Under the pieces are notes generated by a model. The model made no database searches. It had not been told where the DNA came from and worked only from the letters and a program-made list of their open reading frames with translations. Both the position numbers and the translations under genes were made by a program. From assembly GCF_003231275.1 (NCBI RefSeq), contig NZ_QKVL01000017.1:61243-125242 (forward strand): a stretch of DNA of 64,000 nt, written 5' to 3'. The DNA is from Pseudomonas huaxiensis. GTDB lineage: Bacteria; Pseudomonadota; Gammaproteobacteria; Pseudomonadales; Pseudomonadaceae. Positions 52,008 through 61,597 of the stretch are shown here, in pieces. The number at the start of each line of letters is the position of its first letter. The stretch's first letter is position 1.

Positions 52008-52450
52008 ATCCTTTGCTGCGTCAGCAACAGACCATCACCCTGCGCCTGGCCATGCAGGCCCTGGACGCCGCGGTCAGCTTCGCCGAACAGGCTGGCGTGC
52101 GCGTCAGCGTGGCGATCCTCGACGCCAGTGGCCAGCCGATCAACAGCGCGCACATGGACGGCGCGCCACGCCCTTGCCAGGCCATCGCGCTGAACAAGGC
52201 GCTGACCGCCGCAGGCTTCGGCGTCTCCACCCAGGCCTGGGAAGAACGCTTGCAGAAATGCTCGGCGGCGGTGCGCGAGGGACTGCCGCTGCAGCCAAAC
52301 CTGGCCTTGTTTGGCGGTGGCGAACCCTTCCTGCTGGACGCTCAGGTGATCGGTGCAATCGGCGTGTCCGGCGCCTCGGAAGCCCTGGACGCCGGCTGCG
52401 CCCAGGCCGCCGTGGAGAAGATTCGCGAACTGCTGGACAACGCCCGCTGA
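52004..52450 (+). CDS. GlcG/HbpS-like protein
   Basis: The 148-residue product has the family pattern TITLRLAMQALDAAVSFAEQ, VRVSVAILDASGQPINSAHM, ALNKALTAA, and IGAIGVSGASEALDAGCAQA (PF03928). Members bind haem or cobalamin or occur beside glycolate and diol genes, but a general activity is not known. The first methionine overlaps the MFS stop (ATGA). No signal peptide is present, so it should act in the cytoplasm. Confidence 0.85.
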   Translation: MNPLLRQQQTITLRLAMQALDAAVSFAEQAGVRVSVAILDASGQPINSAHMDGAPRPCQAIALNKALTAAGFGVSTQAWEERLQKCSAAVREGLPLQPNLALFGGGEPFLLDAQVIGAIGVSGASEALDAGCAQAAVEKIRELLDNAR

Positions 52451-52463
52451 GAGGGATGCCACG

Positions 52464-53120
52464 ATGAACGCTGCCCGCGAACTTGGTGACTACTGCCTGC
52501 ACGCCTTCAGCCAGCAGGTGCCTGCCAGCCTTGCCGCCTTTTACCGGGTCGACGAGCAGTTGCAGGCCTGCGACTTCCAGTTGCTGGGCATGCAGGCGCC
52601 CATGCACCACCACTACCTGGAGCATTACCGCCATCTCGACCCGCTGAATCCGGATAACTGCCAGGCCATCGGTCTGCCGGTGGTATCGCTGCGCCAGGGC
52701 CTGGCGCACCACGATGCCGCGCGCGGCCGCGAGTACCTGGGGTTCCTGCGTCAGCACCGGGTGGTGGATGTAGTGGAAATCGTCGCCTGTGTCGACGAGC
52801 GTCCGGTGGCCGGGCTGTCGCTGCTGCGCGAAGGTGCTCTCGGCCCGTTCGAACCGAGCGAACTGGAGCGCCTGTTACCGCTGCACGGACTGATGCAAAT
52901 GGCTGCGCGGCAGTTGCCGAAAGCCACCCCGGACCGCCTCGCCGGATTGACCCCGCGTGAACGGGAAATCGCTCTGTTGTTGCAGAACGGCGCCTGCAAC
53001 AAGACCTTGGCCCGGCAACTGGAGCTGGGTTTGCCGACGGTGAAGACTCACTTGATCAACCTGTTTCGCAAGGTCGGGGTCAAGAACCGGACGGAGTTGA
53101 TCGGGGCGTTGTTTCTGTAG
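52464..53120 (+). CDS. LuxR-family transcriptional regulator
   Basis: From ATG 52464, behind GAGGGATG, the product is 218 residues. The N-terminal domain (about 1-140) has no acyl-homoserine-lactone signature that I recognise. The C-terminal helix-turn-helix is typical (LTPREREIALLLQNGACNKT, LARQLELGLPTVKTHLINLF, RKVGVKNRTEL). It probably regulates the MFS-GlcG operon in which it lies. The last 41 bp overlap the PhnD-like gene on the opposite strand. Confidence 0.88.
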   Translation: MNAARELGDYCLHAFSQQVPASLAAFYRVDEQLQACDFQLLGMQAPMHHHYLEHYRHLDPLNPDNCQAIGLPVVSLRQGLAHHDAARGREYLGFLRQHRVVDVVEIVACVDERPVAGLSLLREGALGPFEPSELERLLPLHGLMQMAARQLPKATPDRLAGLTPREREIALLLQNGACNKTLARQLELGLPTVKTHLINLFRKVGVKNRTELIGALFL

Positions 53121-54003
53121 CTGGCGCAGGTGTGCCGGCAGACCTGCCCTGCATCATCCTCACCAACGCCGCGTACTCTGCACGACTGACCGGGGCGATG
53201 CCGCTGGCATCCTGCGAGGCCAGAAATTCCGCCAGGCCGTCCTGGTTCTCCAGCATCGCCGCACGAATGCGCGCCTTGTACTCACCGCACAGGCTGCCAC
53301 TGAAGACGTAAGGGTCGTAATAGATACGCTCCGAACGCCAGAGCACATTGAAAGTGTCGCGCTCGATACGCCCGCTGTTGAGGTACGCATCAGCGCGCAC
53401 GCTGGCGACGAACGCGGCATCCACCCGATTTTCCAGCAGTGCATCCAGTGATTTGTCATGGGAGCCGGTAAACACCACCGAGCCGAAGAACTCTGCCAGC
53501 GGCTGGCCCACCTGGGCGGAGAACTCGACGTTGGGCACCACGCTGCCAGAAGTACTCGCCGGATCGCTCAACGCGCCGCGCTTGCCGCGCAACGACGCGA
53601 CGTCATCTGCCGTGCCGCGACGCGCCAGCAACAGGGCCTGGTAGTGATGCCCGGCCGGGGTGAAATAGCCATTGTTGATGGTCAGGCTGGCGAACGGCTC
53701 AATGCGCGGGTCACGCTGCTGCGCCAGCACATAAGCGGCCGGTCCCAGCCAGGCGATGTCGACGCCGCCCGAGACCACGGCGTCGACCACACTCTCATAG
53801 GACGACGCCGGCACGATCGCCGCCGGGACGCCCACCGCGGCACTCAGCCGCTCCAGCAGCGGCTGATAATCCTTGATCAGCACCTCCATGCTCTTCTTCG
53901 GAATCACCGCGATACGCAGGCTCGGCTGCAAGCACTTGGCCTGCGCGGTGGTCGTCAGCAATGCGCTCAACAGCAGGCAGGACAAGGTGTTCAGTGCTCG
54001 CAT
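53080..54003 (-). CDS. PhnD-like periplasmic substrate-binding protein
   Basis: The 307-residue protein has a signal peptide (TLSCLLLSALLTTTAQA) and the PhnD/phosphonate-binding pattern: LRIAVIPKKSMEVLIKDYQP, VVDAVVSGGVDIAWLGPAAY, SDPASTSGSVVPN, and GSHDKSLDALLENRVDAAFV. No ABC permease or ATPase adjoins it. Instead it overlaps the 3' end of a membrane GGDEF-EAL gene by 13 bp. This suggests a soluble periplasmic sensor that passes ligand information to that enzyme, as known for other binding-protein/cyclase pairs. Confidence 0.87.
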   Translation of the reverse strand: MRALNTLSCLLLSALLTTTAQAKCLQPSLRIAVIPKKSMEVLIKDYQPLLERLSAAVGVPAAIVPASSYESVVDAVVSGGVDIAWLGPAAYVLAQQRDPRIEPFASLTINNGYFTPAGHHYQALLLARRGTADDVASLRGKRGALSDPASTSGSVVPNVEFSAQVGQPLAEFFGSVVFTGSHDKSLDALLENRVDAAFVASVRADAYLNSGRIERDTFNVLWRSERIYYDPYVFSGSLCGEYKARIRAAMLENQDGLAEFLASQDASGIAPVSRAEYAALVRMMQGRSAGTPAPATETTPRSTPSGS

Positions 54004-56321
54004 GCAGTCTCCGTCGCATCAATGAAAGGTGGGTATTGGTCGAGCTGCGCCGCTGTCAGCGGCCGGCTGAAATGATACCCCTGGGCAAAATCACAACCCG
54101 CCAGGCGCAGGTAGACCACCTGCTCACGGGTTTCCACGCCCTCGGCGACCACCTCCAGCCCCAGGCGCTTGGCCAGGATGATGGTGGACAGCACGATGGG
54201 GCTGTCGTCGTGGCTGTTGGAGAGCTGGGCGATCAGGGCGCGGTCGATTTTCAGGCGATTGATCGGCAGTGCTTGAAGATGGGAAAAGCCCGAATAACCC
54301 TGGCCGAAATCATCGAGGCTGATGCTCAGCCCGGCATCGCGCAACACCTGCAGGTGCTTGATCGCCTGGCCCTCGTCATCGAGCACGGTGGTTTCGGTGA
54401 TCTCCAGCTCCAGCCGCGCCGGTTCGACGCCATGATGGCGCAGCACCTCCAGCAATTGCGCGCTGAAATCCGGCTGGCGCAGTTGCAACGGCGAGACGTT
54501 CACCGCCAGGCCGGTCTGAATGCCCCGCGCCTGCCAGCGCACCAGTTCTTCACAGGCCAGGCGCACCACCTCCCAACCCAGCGCGACAATGAAACCGCTG
54601 CGCTCGGCGAGGGAAATGAAACGGTCCGGGTAAAGCAAGCCGAAATCGGGATGCTGCCAGCGCACCAACGCTTCATAACCCACCACACGCAGGGAGTCGA
54701 AACGCACCTGCGGCTGGAAATGCAGGACAAACTGCCGCTCCTTCAAGGCCGGGCCGAACGCCTGCTCGAGGGCGAACTCGGCGACGTTGACCACGTTCAG
54801 CGATGGGTCGAAGAAGCGGTACTGCCCGCGCCCCGCCTGCTTGGCCGAATACATCGCGGCATCGGCATGGCGGATCAGTTCGTCCACCGCCTGGCCGTCA
54901 CGCGGGCAGATGCTCACGCCGATGCTCGGGCTGCTGTTCAGTTCATGGGCGTCCAGCGAGTAAGTCGCCGACAGTTTGTTCAGCAGCATGCGCACCCAGG
55001 CGTCGATCTGCTCTTCACTGCGTGAGCCTGCCAGCAGCACGACAAACTCGTCGCCGCCAAAGCGCGCCGCCTCGTCACCCGGCTCCAGCGCCCGGCTGAT
55101 CCGCCCCGCCACCGCCTGCAACAGCAGGTCGCCGACCTTGTGCCCGAGGGAGTCGTTGATCGACTTGAAGCGGTCCATGTCGATAAACAGGATCGCCAGC
55201 AAGCGCCGTTTGCTGCGCTGCTCGGCCAGCGTGCGCGCCGCCGTCTCCATGAACTGCCGTCGATTGTGCAAACCGCTGAGGTGATCGGTGGCGGCCGCGT
55301 GGCTGCTGCGCCGGTGCTCTTCCTCCAGTCGCTGGATCAATTGCTGGTTGATCTTCTGCGCCTGCTCCAGGGCGCTGAAGGCTTCCTGGCGCTTGCCCAA
55401 TGCCCGCCAGCTCCACAGCACCCCGGCGAGGATCAGCAAGGTCATGCTCAGGTTCAGCCAGAGCTGGTGGGCGTAGACCAAGCGCGACGGCGCGAGAATC
55501 TCTTCCTCCTGCTGGCTCACCACGACCGTGAAGCCGCGTTGCGCCACATGGCGAAACAGACTCTGGTAATAGCCCTCGACACTGAACTGGTTGATCCGCC
55601 CCGACTCTTCGTCACCCTCCGGCAGCTCGGGTTTCAGCGGCTCGCCGGCCACCACCACGCCGCTGTTGCCGATGCGCAGCCGCTCCTGGCCGGCGCGGTC
55701 GAGCAGGCGCATCAGGCCGCTGTTGCCCAGGTCAATGTGCTGGAACAGCACGGCCAGGTAACCGATGTCCAACTGCACCAGCAGGATGTTGCCGGTGCCG
55801 CCGCCAGCCGTGTCCGCCAGCGGCAGCAGGAACGGCAGGCGCCAATTCAGCTCGGCGGCCTGTCGGTCGAGGGCATCGAGGGGTGGCAGAAACGGCCTGA
55901 CGCTGTAGCGATCGCCGTGCTCTTGCAACTGCGCCAGCCATTGCGCGGGTAATTGTCGCGGCTCATCGGCATGGCTGGCATAGAGCACGCGCCCGTCTGC
56001 GCGGTACAGGCTCATGCGCTTGAGCACTGGGTCCTCGGCGAGCATCCGCGCCAGGCTCCAGCGCCCTTGCGCCGGGTCACCCATGTCGGCCTGCAGGGCA
56101 CGGCCGATGGTCTGGGCGCGGTCGACCAACTGGCTGAGGTTCTCGGCCGCCATCGTCGCCAGATTGAGGTGCTCGGACGCCTTGGCGGCCAGCGCCTCTT
56201 GCGCCGACGCCGCCTTCTGCTGGAAATACAGCACCCAGAGAAACGACAGGATGGCCACGGAGGACGACAGCAGCAGGAACTGGAGAAAACCCAGAGAGGA
56301 CACGGACCGGCGGATCACCAC
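53991..56321 (-). CDS. Membrane GGDEF-EAL c-di-GMP enzyme
   Basis: Starting at GTG 56321 with AGGAA upstream, the protein has 776 residues: a membrane helix (about 12-32), a periplasmic CACHE-like sensor (about 35-280), a second helix (about 288-305), a short coiled coil, a GGDEF domain with intact GGDEF at 422-426, and an EAL domain with EAL at 550-552 and DDFGQGYS. The inhibitory I-site RxxD reads ExxD (413-416), so product feedback may be absent. It can make or degrade c-di-GMP. The overlap with the PhnD-like gene points to a ligand-controlled pair. Confidence 0.92.
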   Translation of the reverse strand: MVIRRSVSSLGFLQFLLLSSSVAILSFLWVLYFQQKAASAQEALAAKASEHLNLATMAAENLSQLVDRAQTIGRALQADMGDPAQGRWSLARMLAEDPVLKRMSLYRADGRVLYASHADEPRQLPAQWLAQLQEHGDRYSVRPFLPPLDALDRQAAELNWRLPFLLPLADTAGGGTGNILLVQLDIGYLAVLFQHIDLGNSGLMRLLDRAGQERLRIGNSGVVVAGEPLKPELPEGDEESGRINQFSVEGYYQSLFRHVAQRGFTVVVSQQEEEILAPSRLVYAHQLWLNLSMTLLILAGVLWSWRALGKRQEAFSALEQAQKINQQLIQRLEEEHRRSSHAAATDHLSGLHNRRQFMETAARTLAEQRSKRRLLAILFIDMDRFKSINDSLGHKVGDLLLQAVAGRISRALEPGDEAARFGGDEFVVLLAGSRSEEQIDAWVRMLLNKLSATYSLDAHELNSSPSIGVSICPRDGQAVDELIRHADAAMYSAKQAGRGQYRFFDPSLNVVNVAEFALEQAFGPALKERQFVLHFQPQVRFDSLRVVGYEALVRWQHPDFGLLYPDRFISLAERSGFIVALGWEVVRLACEELVRWQARGIQTGLAVNVSPLQLRQPDFSAQLLEVLRHHGVEPARLELEITETTVLDDEGQAIKHLQVLRDAGLSISLDDFGQGYSGFSHLQALPINRLKIDRALIAQLSNSHDDSPIVLSTIILAKRLGLEVVAEGVETREQVVYLRLAGCDFAQGYHFSRPLTAAQLDQYPPFIDATETACEH

Positions 56322-56475
56322 ATTTCATTCCTGCCGTTGAGTGATGGCACATTACTACCAGCGCGTGACAATCCCGTGACTGACACACCGCGACACCTCA
56401 ACCATCCGGTTGATACCGCATCACACGCCCACGCGGCACCATCACGGCTCCAACAACAACGACGAGCCACCTCCC

Positions 56476-57297
56476 ATGACCACCCATACCGACTGGATCA
56501 CCGTAGGCGCCCTGGCTGAGGGCTTCGCCCCGGAAGCCTTCATCCTGCCGCAACTGGCCGAGCTGGCCGGTCAGCGCATGACCCTGAACTTCGCCAACGG
56601 CTGGTCGATCGAGCACCGCTTCGACGCCGACCAACTGCACTGGCACGCCGCCGATGGTCACTCGACCGGCAGCGCGCCGTACCGCGCCACCTCGGTGCGC
56701 CCGGGCATCGTCCTGGTCGACTTCCTCAAGACCGAGCACGGCCAGACCTGGTCGATCACCCTGGTGCTGGACACCCTGAGCCAGTCCTTCACCGCAGTCA
56801 TCGGCAATATGCCCAGCGCCGAAGAAACCCGCGAAGGCATGTACTCGCGTGCCCTGTCCGGCAAGAACCTGACCGCCGTCGAGGCGCAGTTCCTCCACGG
56901 CACCCTTGATCGCCCTTGGCAGGACGGCGCCTGCCCGCACGCGCCGACCAGCGAACTGGTAGGTATCCGCAACCGCTACCGCTACAGCCCGACCGAGGAA
57001 TACGAGCACATCTACCTCAACGAGCACTACTACACCTGGCAGTGCCTCAAGGGTGTCGAGCAAGGTCTGTGCGACACCGACCGCTGCCACTACTACAAGA
57101 TCACCGATGAACTGTACCTGTTCGTCTGGCGCGAGAAGATCATCCCGACCCTCGGCCTGGTGATGATCGACCTGCGCGAACACCGCAGCGACGGCAAGAT
57201 CTTCGGCTACGCCGAAGGCAGCTTCGACGCCTTCAGTAACTTCCCGGTGGCGTCCTACTGCAACCTGATCAACACCACGGACCACGGCCATGACTAA
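56476..57297 (+). CDS. moaF: MoaF-family protein
   Basis: The 273-residue product (TDWITVGALAEGFAPEAFIL, RMTLNFANGWSIEHRFDADQ, GIVLVDFLKTEHGQTWSITL, PHAPTSELVGIRNRYRYSPT) matches the MoaF family, two lipocalin-like domains. Named from a monoamine regulon, it has no proven link to molybdenum cofactor. It overlaps the first SDR by 8 bp. In this cluster a catabolic enzyme or binding role seems more likely. ATG 56476 is chosen because upstream sequence is a His/Pro-rich shadow; no good ribosome site is present. Confidence 0.82.
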   Translation: MTTHTDWITVGALAEGFAPEAFILPQLAELAGQRMTLNFANGWSIEHRFDADQLHWHAADGHSTGSAPYRATSVRPGIVLVDFLKTEHGQTWSITLVLDTLSQSFTAVIGNMPSAEETREGMYSRALSGKNLTAVEAQFLHGTLDRPWQDGACPHAPTSELVGIRNRYRYSPTEEYEHIYLNEHYYTWQCLKGVEQGLCDTDRCHYYKITDELYLFVWREKIIPTLGLVMIDLREHRSDGKIFGYAEGSFDAFSNFPVASYCNLINTTDHGHD

Positions 57298-58078
57298 GAC
57301 CGTGCTGATTACCGGTGCCGGCACCGGAATCGGCGAGGCCTGTGTCCAGCGCATGGCGGCACTGGGGCATAACCTGGTGCTGGTGGGCCGCCGCCGCGAG
57401 GCGCTGGAGCGGGTGGCCGCCGGCCACGACGCCCTGGTGCTGGCCGGTGATGCCGCCGAGAGCGCGGTGTGGACCGGCTTCATCGAACAGATCCGCGCCC
57501 GCTTCGGCGGCCTCGATGCACTGATCTGCTGCGCTGGCGGTCATGGTTTGGGCAACGCGCTGGAGACCAGCGACGCCGCCTGGGAAGCAGCGATGCGCGG
57601 CAACCTGCACAGCGCCTTCCACAGTGCCCGCGCCTGTTTGCCGCTGCTGATCGAACGGCGCGGCAGCATCGTCCTGCTCGGCTCCATCGCCTCGCTGGCG
57701 GCGGGCCCGCAGGTGTGCGGCTACACCACCGCCAAGCACGCGTTGGTGGGGCTGAACCGCTCACTGGCGCGAGACTTCGGGCCGCAGGGCGTGCGGGTCA
57801 ATTGCGTGTGTCCGGGCTGGGTGCGCACGCCAATGGCCGACGAAGAAATGCAGCCGCTGATGGAGCACTACGGCGAAGACCTGGATGCGGCGTATCGCCG
57901 GGTCACCGCCGATGTACCGCTGCGCCGCCCCGCCAGTGCCGACGAGATTGCCGCGCTGTGCCAGTTCCTGGTCAGCGACGACGCCTCGATCATCACCGGC
58001 GCGGTGATCGCCGCCGATGGCGGGTCGACCGTGGTCGATGTGCCGACCCTGGCCTATACACGACTGGAGAATCCGTGA
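57290..58078 (+). CDS. Short-chain dehydrogenase/reductase 1
   Basis: The 262-residue enzyme has the cofactor loop ITGAGTGIGEAC, CCAGG at the NNAG position, Ser in LLGSIASLAAG, and YTTAK as catalytic Tyr/Lys. VCPGWVRTPMADEE follows as substrate loop. It should use NAD(P) on an alcohol or ketone. It is coupled to moaF (8-bp overlap) and to the second SDR (1-bp overlap, TGATG). Confidence 0.9.
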   Translation: MTKTVLITGAGTGIGEACVQRMAALGHNLVLVGRRREALERVAAGHDALVLAGDAAESAVWTGFIEQIRARFGGLDALICCAGGHGLGNALETSDAAWEAAMRGNLHSAFHSARACLPLLIERRGSIVLLGSIASLAAGPQVCGYTTAKHALVGLNRSLARDFGPQGVRVNCVCPGWVRTPMADEEMQPLMEHYGEDLDAAYRRVTADVPLRRPASADEIAALCQFLVSDDASIITGAVIAADGGSTVVDVPTLAYTRLENP

Positions 58079-58833
58079 TGAATGCCACCTTCGATTACCG
58101 CGGGCAGCAGGTGTTGGTCACCGGCGGTGCCCAGGGGATTGGCCGGGCGATTGTCGAGGGCTTCGCCCGCGGCGGTGCCGAAGTGCTGATCGCCGACCTC
58201 GACCTGGCCGGCGCCCAGACGCTGGCCGACAGCCTGCGCGCCGAGGGCCTTCTGGCCCAGGCGGCGGGGATCGACCTGGCCGACCGCGAGGCGATCTTCA
58301 CCTTGCTCGACGGCCTGGAGCGCCTCGATGTGCTGGTGCACAACGCCGCGTATTTTCCCCTCACCCCCTTCGAGCAGATCAGCGAAGCGATGCTGCGGCG
58401 CACCCTGGATGTGAACCTGTCGGCGCTGTTCTGGCTGACCCAGGCAGCGCTGCCGCTGTTCCGCCGCCAGGGTCGCGGCAACGTGCTGGTGACCTCTTCA
58501 GTGACTGGGCCACGGGTGGCCTATCCGGGGCTCAGCCACTACGCCGCGTCCAAGGCCGGGGTCAACGGGTTCATCCGCAACGCCGCGCTGGAGCTGGCGC
58601 CGCTGGGCGTGCGGGTCAATGGCGTGGAACCAGGGATGATCCGCACGCCGGCCATGGACAACCTCGGTGACGCCGACCTCAGTGCGCAGATTGCCAGCGG
58701 CGTACCGTTGGGGCGGCTGGGCGAGCCGGCGGATATCGCTGCGGCCATGTTGTTCCTCGCCTCGGACAATGCCGGCTATGTCACCGGGCAGACCCTGATC
58801 GTCGATGGCGGCGCAACGCTGCCTGAGTCGTAA
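58078..58833 (+). CDS. Short-chain dehydrogenase/reductase 2
   Basis: From ATG 58078 the product is 251 residues: VTGGAQGIGRAIVEGFARGG, HNAAYFPL (NNAG region), VTSSVTGP, YAASKAGVNGFIRNAALELA, and DGGATLPES. This is a classical SDR, most like those oxidising cyclic or beta-hydroxy compounds. A longer frame starting at 57469 is a shadow reading through SDR 1. Two SDRs in tandem suggest successive or stereospecific redox steps. Confidence 0.9.
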   Translation: MNATFDYRGQQVLVTGGAQGIGRAIVEGFARGGAEVLIADLDLAGAQTLADSLRAEGLLAQAAGIDLADREAIFTLLDGLERLDVLVHNAAYFPLTPFEQISEAMLRRTLDVNLSALFWLTQAALPLFRRQGRGNVLVTSSVTGPRVAYPGLSHYAASKAGVNGFIRNAALELAPLGVRVNGVEPGMIRTPAMDNLGDADLSAQIASGVPLGRLGEPADIAAAMLFLASDNAGYVTGQTLIVDGGATLPES

Positions 58834-58836
58834 GTC

Positions 58837-58864
58837 TGTGGGAGCGAGCGTGCTCGCTCCCACA
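58837..58864. repeat. REP palindrome
   Basis: TGTGGGAGCGAGC and GCTCGCTCCCACA meet across 2 bases as a perfect hairpin, 4 bp after the SDR 2 stop. It probably also slows or ends the transcript. Confidence 0.85.
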
Positions 58865-59015
58865 ATCAACAACTGGCGACCCCAATCAACTCCGCTGGCA
58901 GCCACGAACAAGACGTACCCCCACCGACAGCGCCCTAATACCTGCGTCACGGAGCATTCGTCGACGGGGCCGGGCCAGGGCGCGGCCACCTGCCAATAAC
59001 AACTGGGGAATCACA

Positions 59016-60344
59016 ATGGACAAACAGCATCGCCTGATGCCGATCGCGCGGGCCGTCGGCCTGAGCCTGGTCACGCTCGCCGCCGCGCAACCGGCACTGG
59101 CCTACGAACTCTACGCGGACGACGACACCCACCTGAACGCCGACATGCTCGCCGTGTTCGGCATGTTCAACAGCCGCAAGAACTACGACGGCACACCCGG
59201 CGGCTCGACCTGGCGCGAAGGCTTCATCAAGTACGGCGTCAGCGGTGACCAGGGCCTGGGCGGCAATGGCACGTTGTACGGCACCTTCAATCTGGTCAGC
59301 TCGGCGACCTGGGGCGACGGCGACGCCGCCGGCAACACCGACGGTTCCGAGCGCACCACCAAGATCGAAGACGCCTTCCTCGGCTGGCGCTCCGGCGATC
59401 TGTTCCCGGCCCTGGGCAAAGACGGCGTGGACTTCTCCGCTGGTCGCCAGGTGGTCAAGATCGGCAGCGGCTTCCTGATCAACGATGACGGCCCGAACCT
59501 CGGCAAAGGCCCGGCCGACGGCGACCTCAACCGTGGCGGCGCCTATTACCTGGCCGCCCGCCACGCCTTCGACCGTACTGCGGTATTGAAACTGGGCGGC
59601 CAGGACGGCCTGCACGGCAGCGTGCTCTGGCTCAAATCCGACAACCGCGCCCAGGCCGAAACCGAACTGGCTGCCGGTACCCTGGACTACACCACCGACG
59701 CCGGCACCCTCGGTCTGACCTGGGTCCACGGCCTGGACGTCACCGACCAGTGGGCCAGCGACTTCCAGAAAGAGCGCGAGAACATGGACGTCTACAGCGT
59801 CCGCGGTGAAGGCAGCGCCGGCATCGAAAACGCCAGCTTCGCCTTCGAATACGCCTGGCAGGACAAAGACGCCGGGCCGGAAAAAGCCTGGTACGGCGAA
59901 GCCGGCTACACCTTCGCCGACGTCGCCTGGGCACCGAAACTGACCTACCGCTACACCCGTTATTCCCAGGGCTGGGATTCGCTGTTCACCGGTCTGAGCA
60001 CGGGTTACGGCACCTGGTTCCAGGGCGAAGTGGCGGCCAACTACTCCGGGCCGTTCAACAGCAACACTGGCATCCACCATGTCGGCCTGAAAGCCACGCC
60101 GCTGGAGAACCTCACCGTTGGCGCGCTGTACTTCGACTTCCACACCCAGCGCACCCGCGACACCCTCAACCTCGATGCCCGCGAGCTGGATTTCTATGCC
60201 GAATGGGCGGTCAACGAGCACCTGATCATCAGCCCGGTGATCGGCCTGTACCAGCCGAAGAAGGATGAAACCAACGGCGGCAATCAGGTGGGCGGCAATG
60301 GCACCAACGTGTACAGCCAGTTGACGGTGGCGGTGCCGTTCTAA
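59016..60344 (+). CDS. Outer-membrane porin-like beta barrel
   Basis: The 442-residue product starts at ATG 59016 behind GGGGAATC. It has a signal peptide (AVGLSLVTLAAAQPALA) and a barrel-like pattern of alternating strands ending in the C-terminal Phe of outer-membrane proteins (QLTVAVPF). Central features are HLNADMLAVFGMFNSRKNYD and KIEDAFLGWRSGDLFPALGK. It resembles alginate-export/porin-type barrels more than OprD, but I cannot name a family. It should import the substrate of the moaF-SDR cluster. Confidence 0.82.
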   Translation: MDKQHRLMPIARAVGLSLVTLAAAQPALAYELYADDDTHLNADMLAVFGMFNSRKNYDGTPGGSTWREGFIKYGVSGDQGLGGNGTLYGTFNLVSSATWGDGDAAGNTDGSERTTKIEDAFLGWRSGDLFPALGKDGVDFSAGRQVVKIGSGFLINDDGPNLGKGPADGDLNRGGAYYLAARHAFDRTAVLKLGGQDGLHGSVLWLKSDNRAQAETELAAGTLDYTTDAGTLGLTWVHGLDVTDQWASDFQKERENMDVYSVRGEGSAGIENASFAFEYAWQDKDAGPEKAWYGEAGYTFADVAWAPKLTYRYTRYSQGWDSLFTGLSTGYGTWFQGEVAANYSGPFNSNTGIHHVGLKATPLENLTVGALYFDFHTQRTRDTLNLDARELDFYAEWAVNEHLIISPVIGLYQPKKDETNGGNQVGGNGTNVYSQLTVAVPF

Positions 60345-60360
60345 CACCGGTCCGATGCGG

Positions 60361-60382
60361 GGGAGCTGGCTTGCCAGCTCCC
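60361..60382. repeat. REP palindrome between convergent genes
   Basis: GGGAGCTGGC and GCCAGCTCCC around TT, between the porin and the MFS gene that face each other. Confidence 0.82.
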
Positions 60383-60388
60383 AAAGCG

Positions 60389-61564
60389 TCAGTCAGCCCG
60401 GCTGGGCAGCCGCCGCATCAACAGCCCCACCAGCAACACATTCACCCCCGCCAATCCGGCCATCACCCCGAGCACAGCGCCCGGCCCGGCGCTCTGCAAC
60501 AGCCAGCCGCCGACCAACGGGGTCGCCGCTTGCCCGACCAGCGACGGCAACGACATCTTCCCCATCAGCAGCACATAGTTGCTAGGCGACATCAGCACCA
60601 GCGGCAACAGCCCGCGCACAATGGCCCGCAGCCCGTTGCCGAAGCCATACAACACCAGCCCGAGCAAGGTCGCCGCCGGCACCAGCGTCACCAGCAACAA
60701 GCCGCTTGCCACCAGCACCACTGAAATCAACGTGGTCCACAGCGGATGGCGCTTGCGGGCGAAGATCTGCACGATCCGCGAACCCACCTGACAAGGCCCC
60801 AGCACCGCCGCGAAGCCGATGGCCGCCACCAGGCTGTGGCCCTGCCCTTGCAGAATCGACACCAGATGCACCGCCACCGCAGTCATCAATACCGCGCCAA
60901 TGGCGAAGATCGTGGTCAGCAGCCAGTAGACCTGCGGGTCGACCCGGTCCTCGGCGGCCTGTTGCGCCTTGCTGGCGATCTTGATGCCGACGCCCGCCGG
61001 CAGCGCCCGCCAATACAGAGGCGCGACGCTGAGCAGCAACACCACGGCGTAGGCGACGCAGGTCATGCGCCAGCCCAGATGCTCGATCAGCAGCGCCACC
61101 AACGGCCAGGTCAGGGTCGAGGCGAAGCCCGAAATCAGGGTAATGCCGGTAATCGCCCCGGCCGCCTTTTCGCCGTACAGCGCACCGAGGCTGGCAAACA
61201 GCGCTTCATACAATCCCAGCGCCATGCCCACGCCGATCACGCCCCACGCCAGCAGAAACCAGCCCAGCGACGGCGCTGCCGCCATCAGCAGCAAGCCCAC
61301 AGCGACCACCGCGCCGCTGCTGGCCAGTACCGGCCGGCCACCGAAACGGGCGATCAGCCGGCTGGTCAAGGGTGCCAGCAACGCCGACACCAGCAGGCTC
61401 AAGGACAGCGCACCATACACCCACTGCAGGGCCCAGCCGGTGTCGCGAACGATCGGCGCAGCCATCACCGCCAGCAAGAAGAACGAACCGCCCCAGACCA
61501 GAATCTGCAGCAGGCCAAGCAGGAAAATACCGGACAGGCCGGGTGAATCAGCGGGGTCTTTCAC
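60389..61564 (-). CDS. MFS transporter 1
   Basis: The 391-residue protein has twelve predicted helices and MFS loops (RLIARFGGRPVLASSGAVVA). It resembles the monocarboxylate/YbfB-type group. It lies 33 bp after an alpha/beta hydrolase gene on the same strand, forming a two-gene unit that converges on the porin. It probably imports or exports a compound handled by the cluster. Confidence 0.87.
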   Translation of the reverse strand: MKDPADSPGLSGIFLLGLLQILVWGGSFFLLAVMAAPIVRDTGWALQWVYGALSLSLLVSALLAPLTSRLIARFGGRPVLASSGAVVAVGLLLMAAAPSLGWFLLAWGVIGVGMALGLYEALFASLGALYGEKAAGAITGITLISGFASTLTWPLVALLIEHLGWRMTCVAYAVVLLLSVAPLYWRALPAGVGIKIASKAQQAAEDRVDPQVYWLLTTIFAIGAVLMTAVAVHLVSILQGQGHSLVAAIGFAAVLGPCQVGSRIVQIFARKRHPLWTTLISVVLVASGLLLVTLVPAATLLGLVLYGFGNGLRAIVRGLLPLVLMSPSNYVLLMGKMSLPSLVGQAATPLVGGWLLQSAGPGAVLGVMAGLAGVNVLLVGLLMRRLPSRAD

Positions 61565-61597
61565 AAGGACTTCCGGGGGACAACGGGATAAACGGAA

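Noticed and set aside
57469..58077. N-terminal extension of SDR 2
   Set aside because: The extension is SDR 1 read in another frame; ATG 58078 starts a complete SDR.
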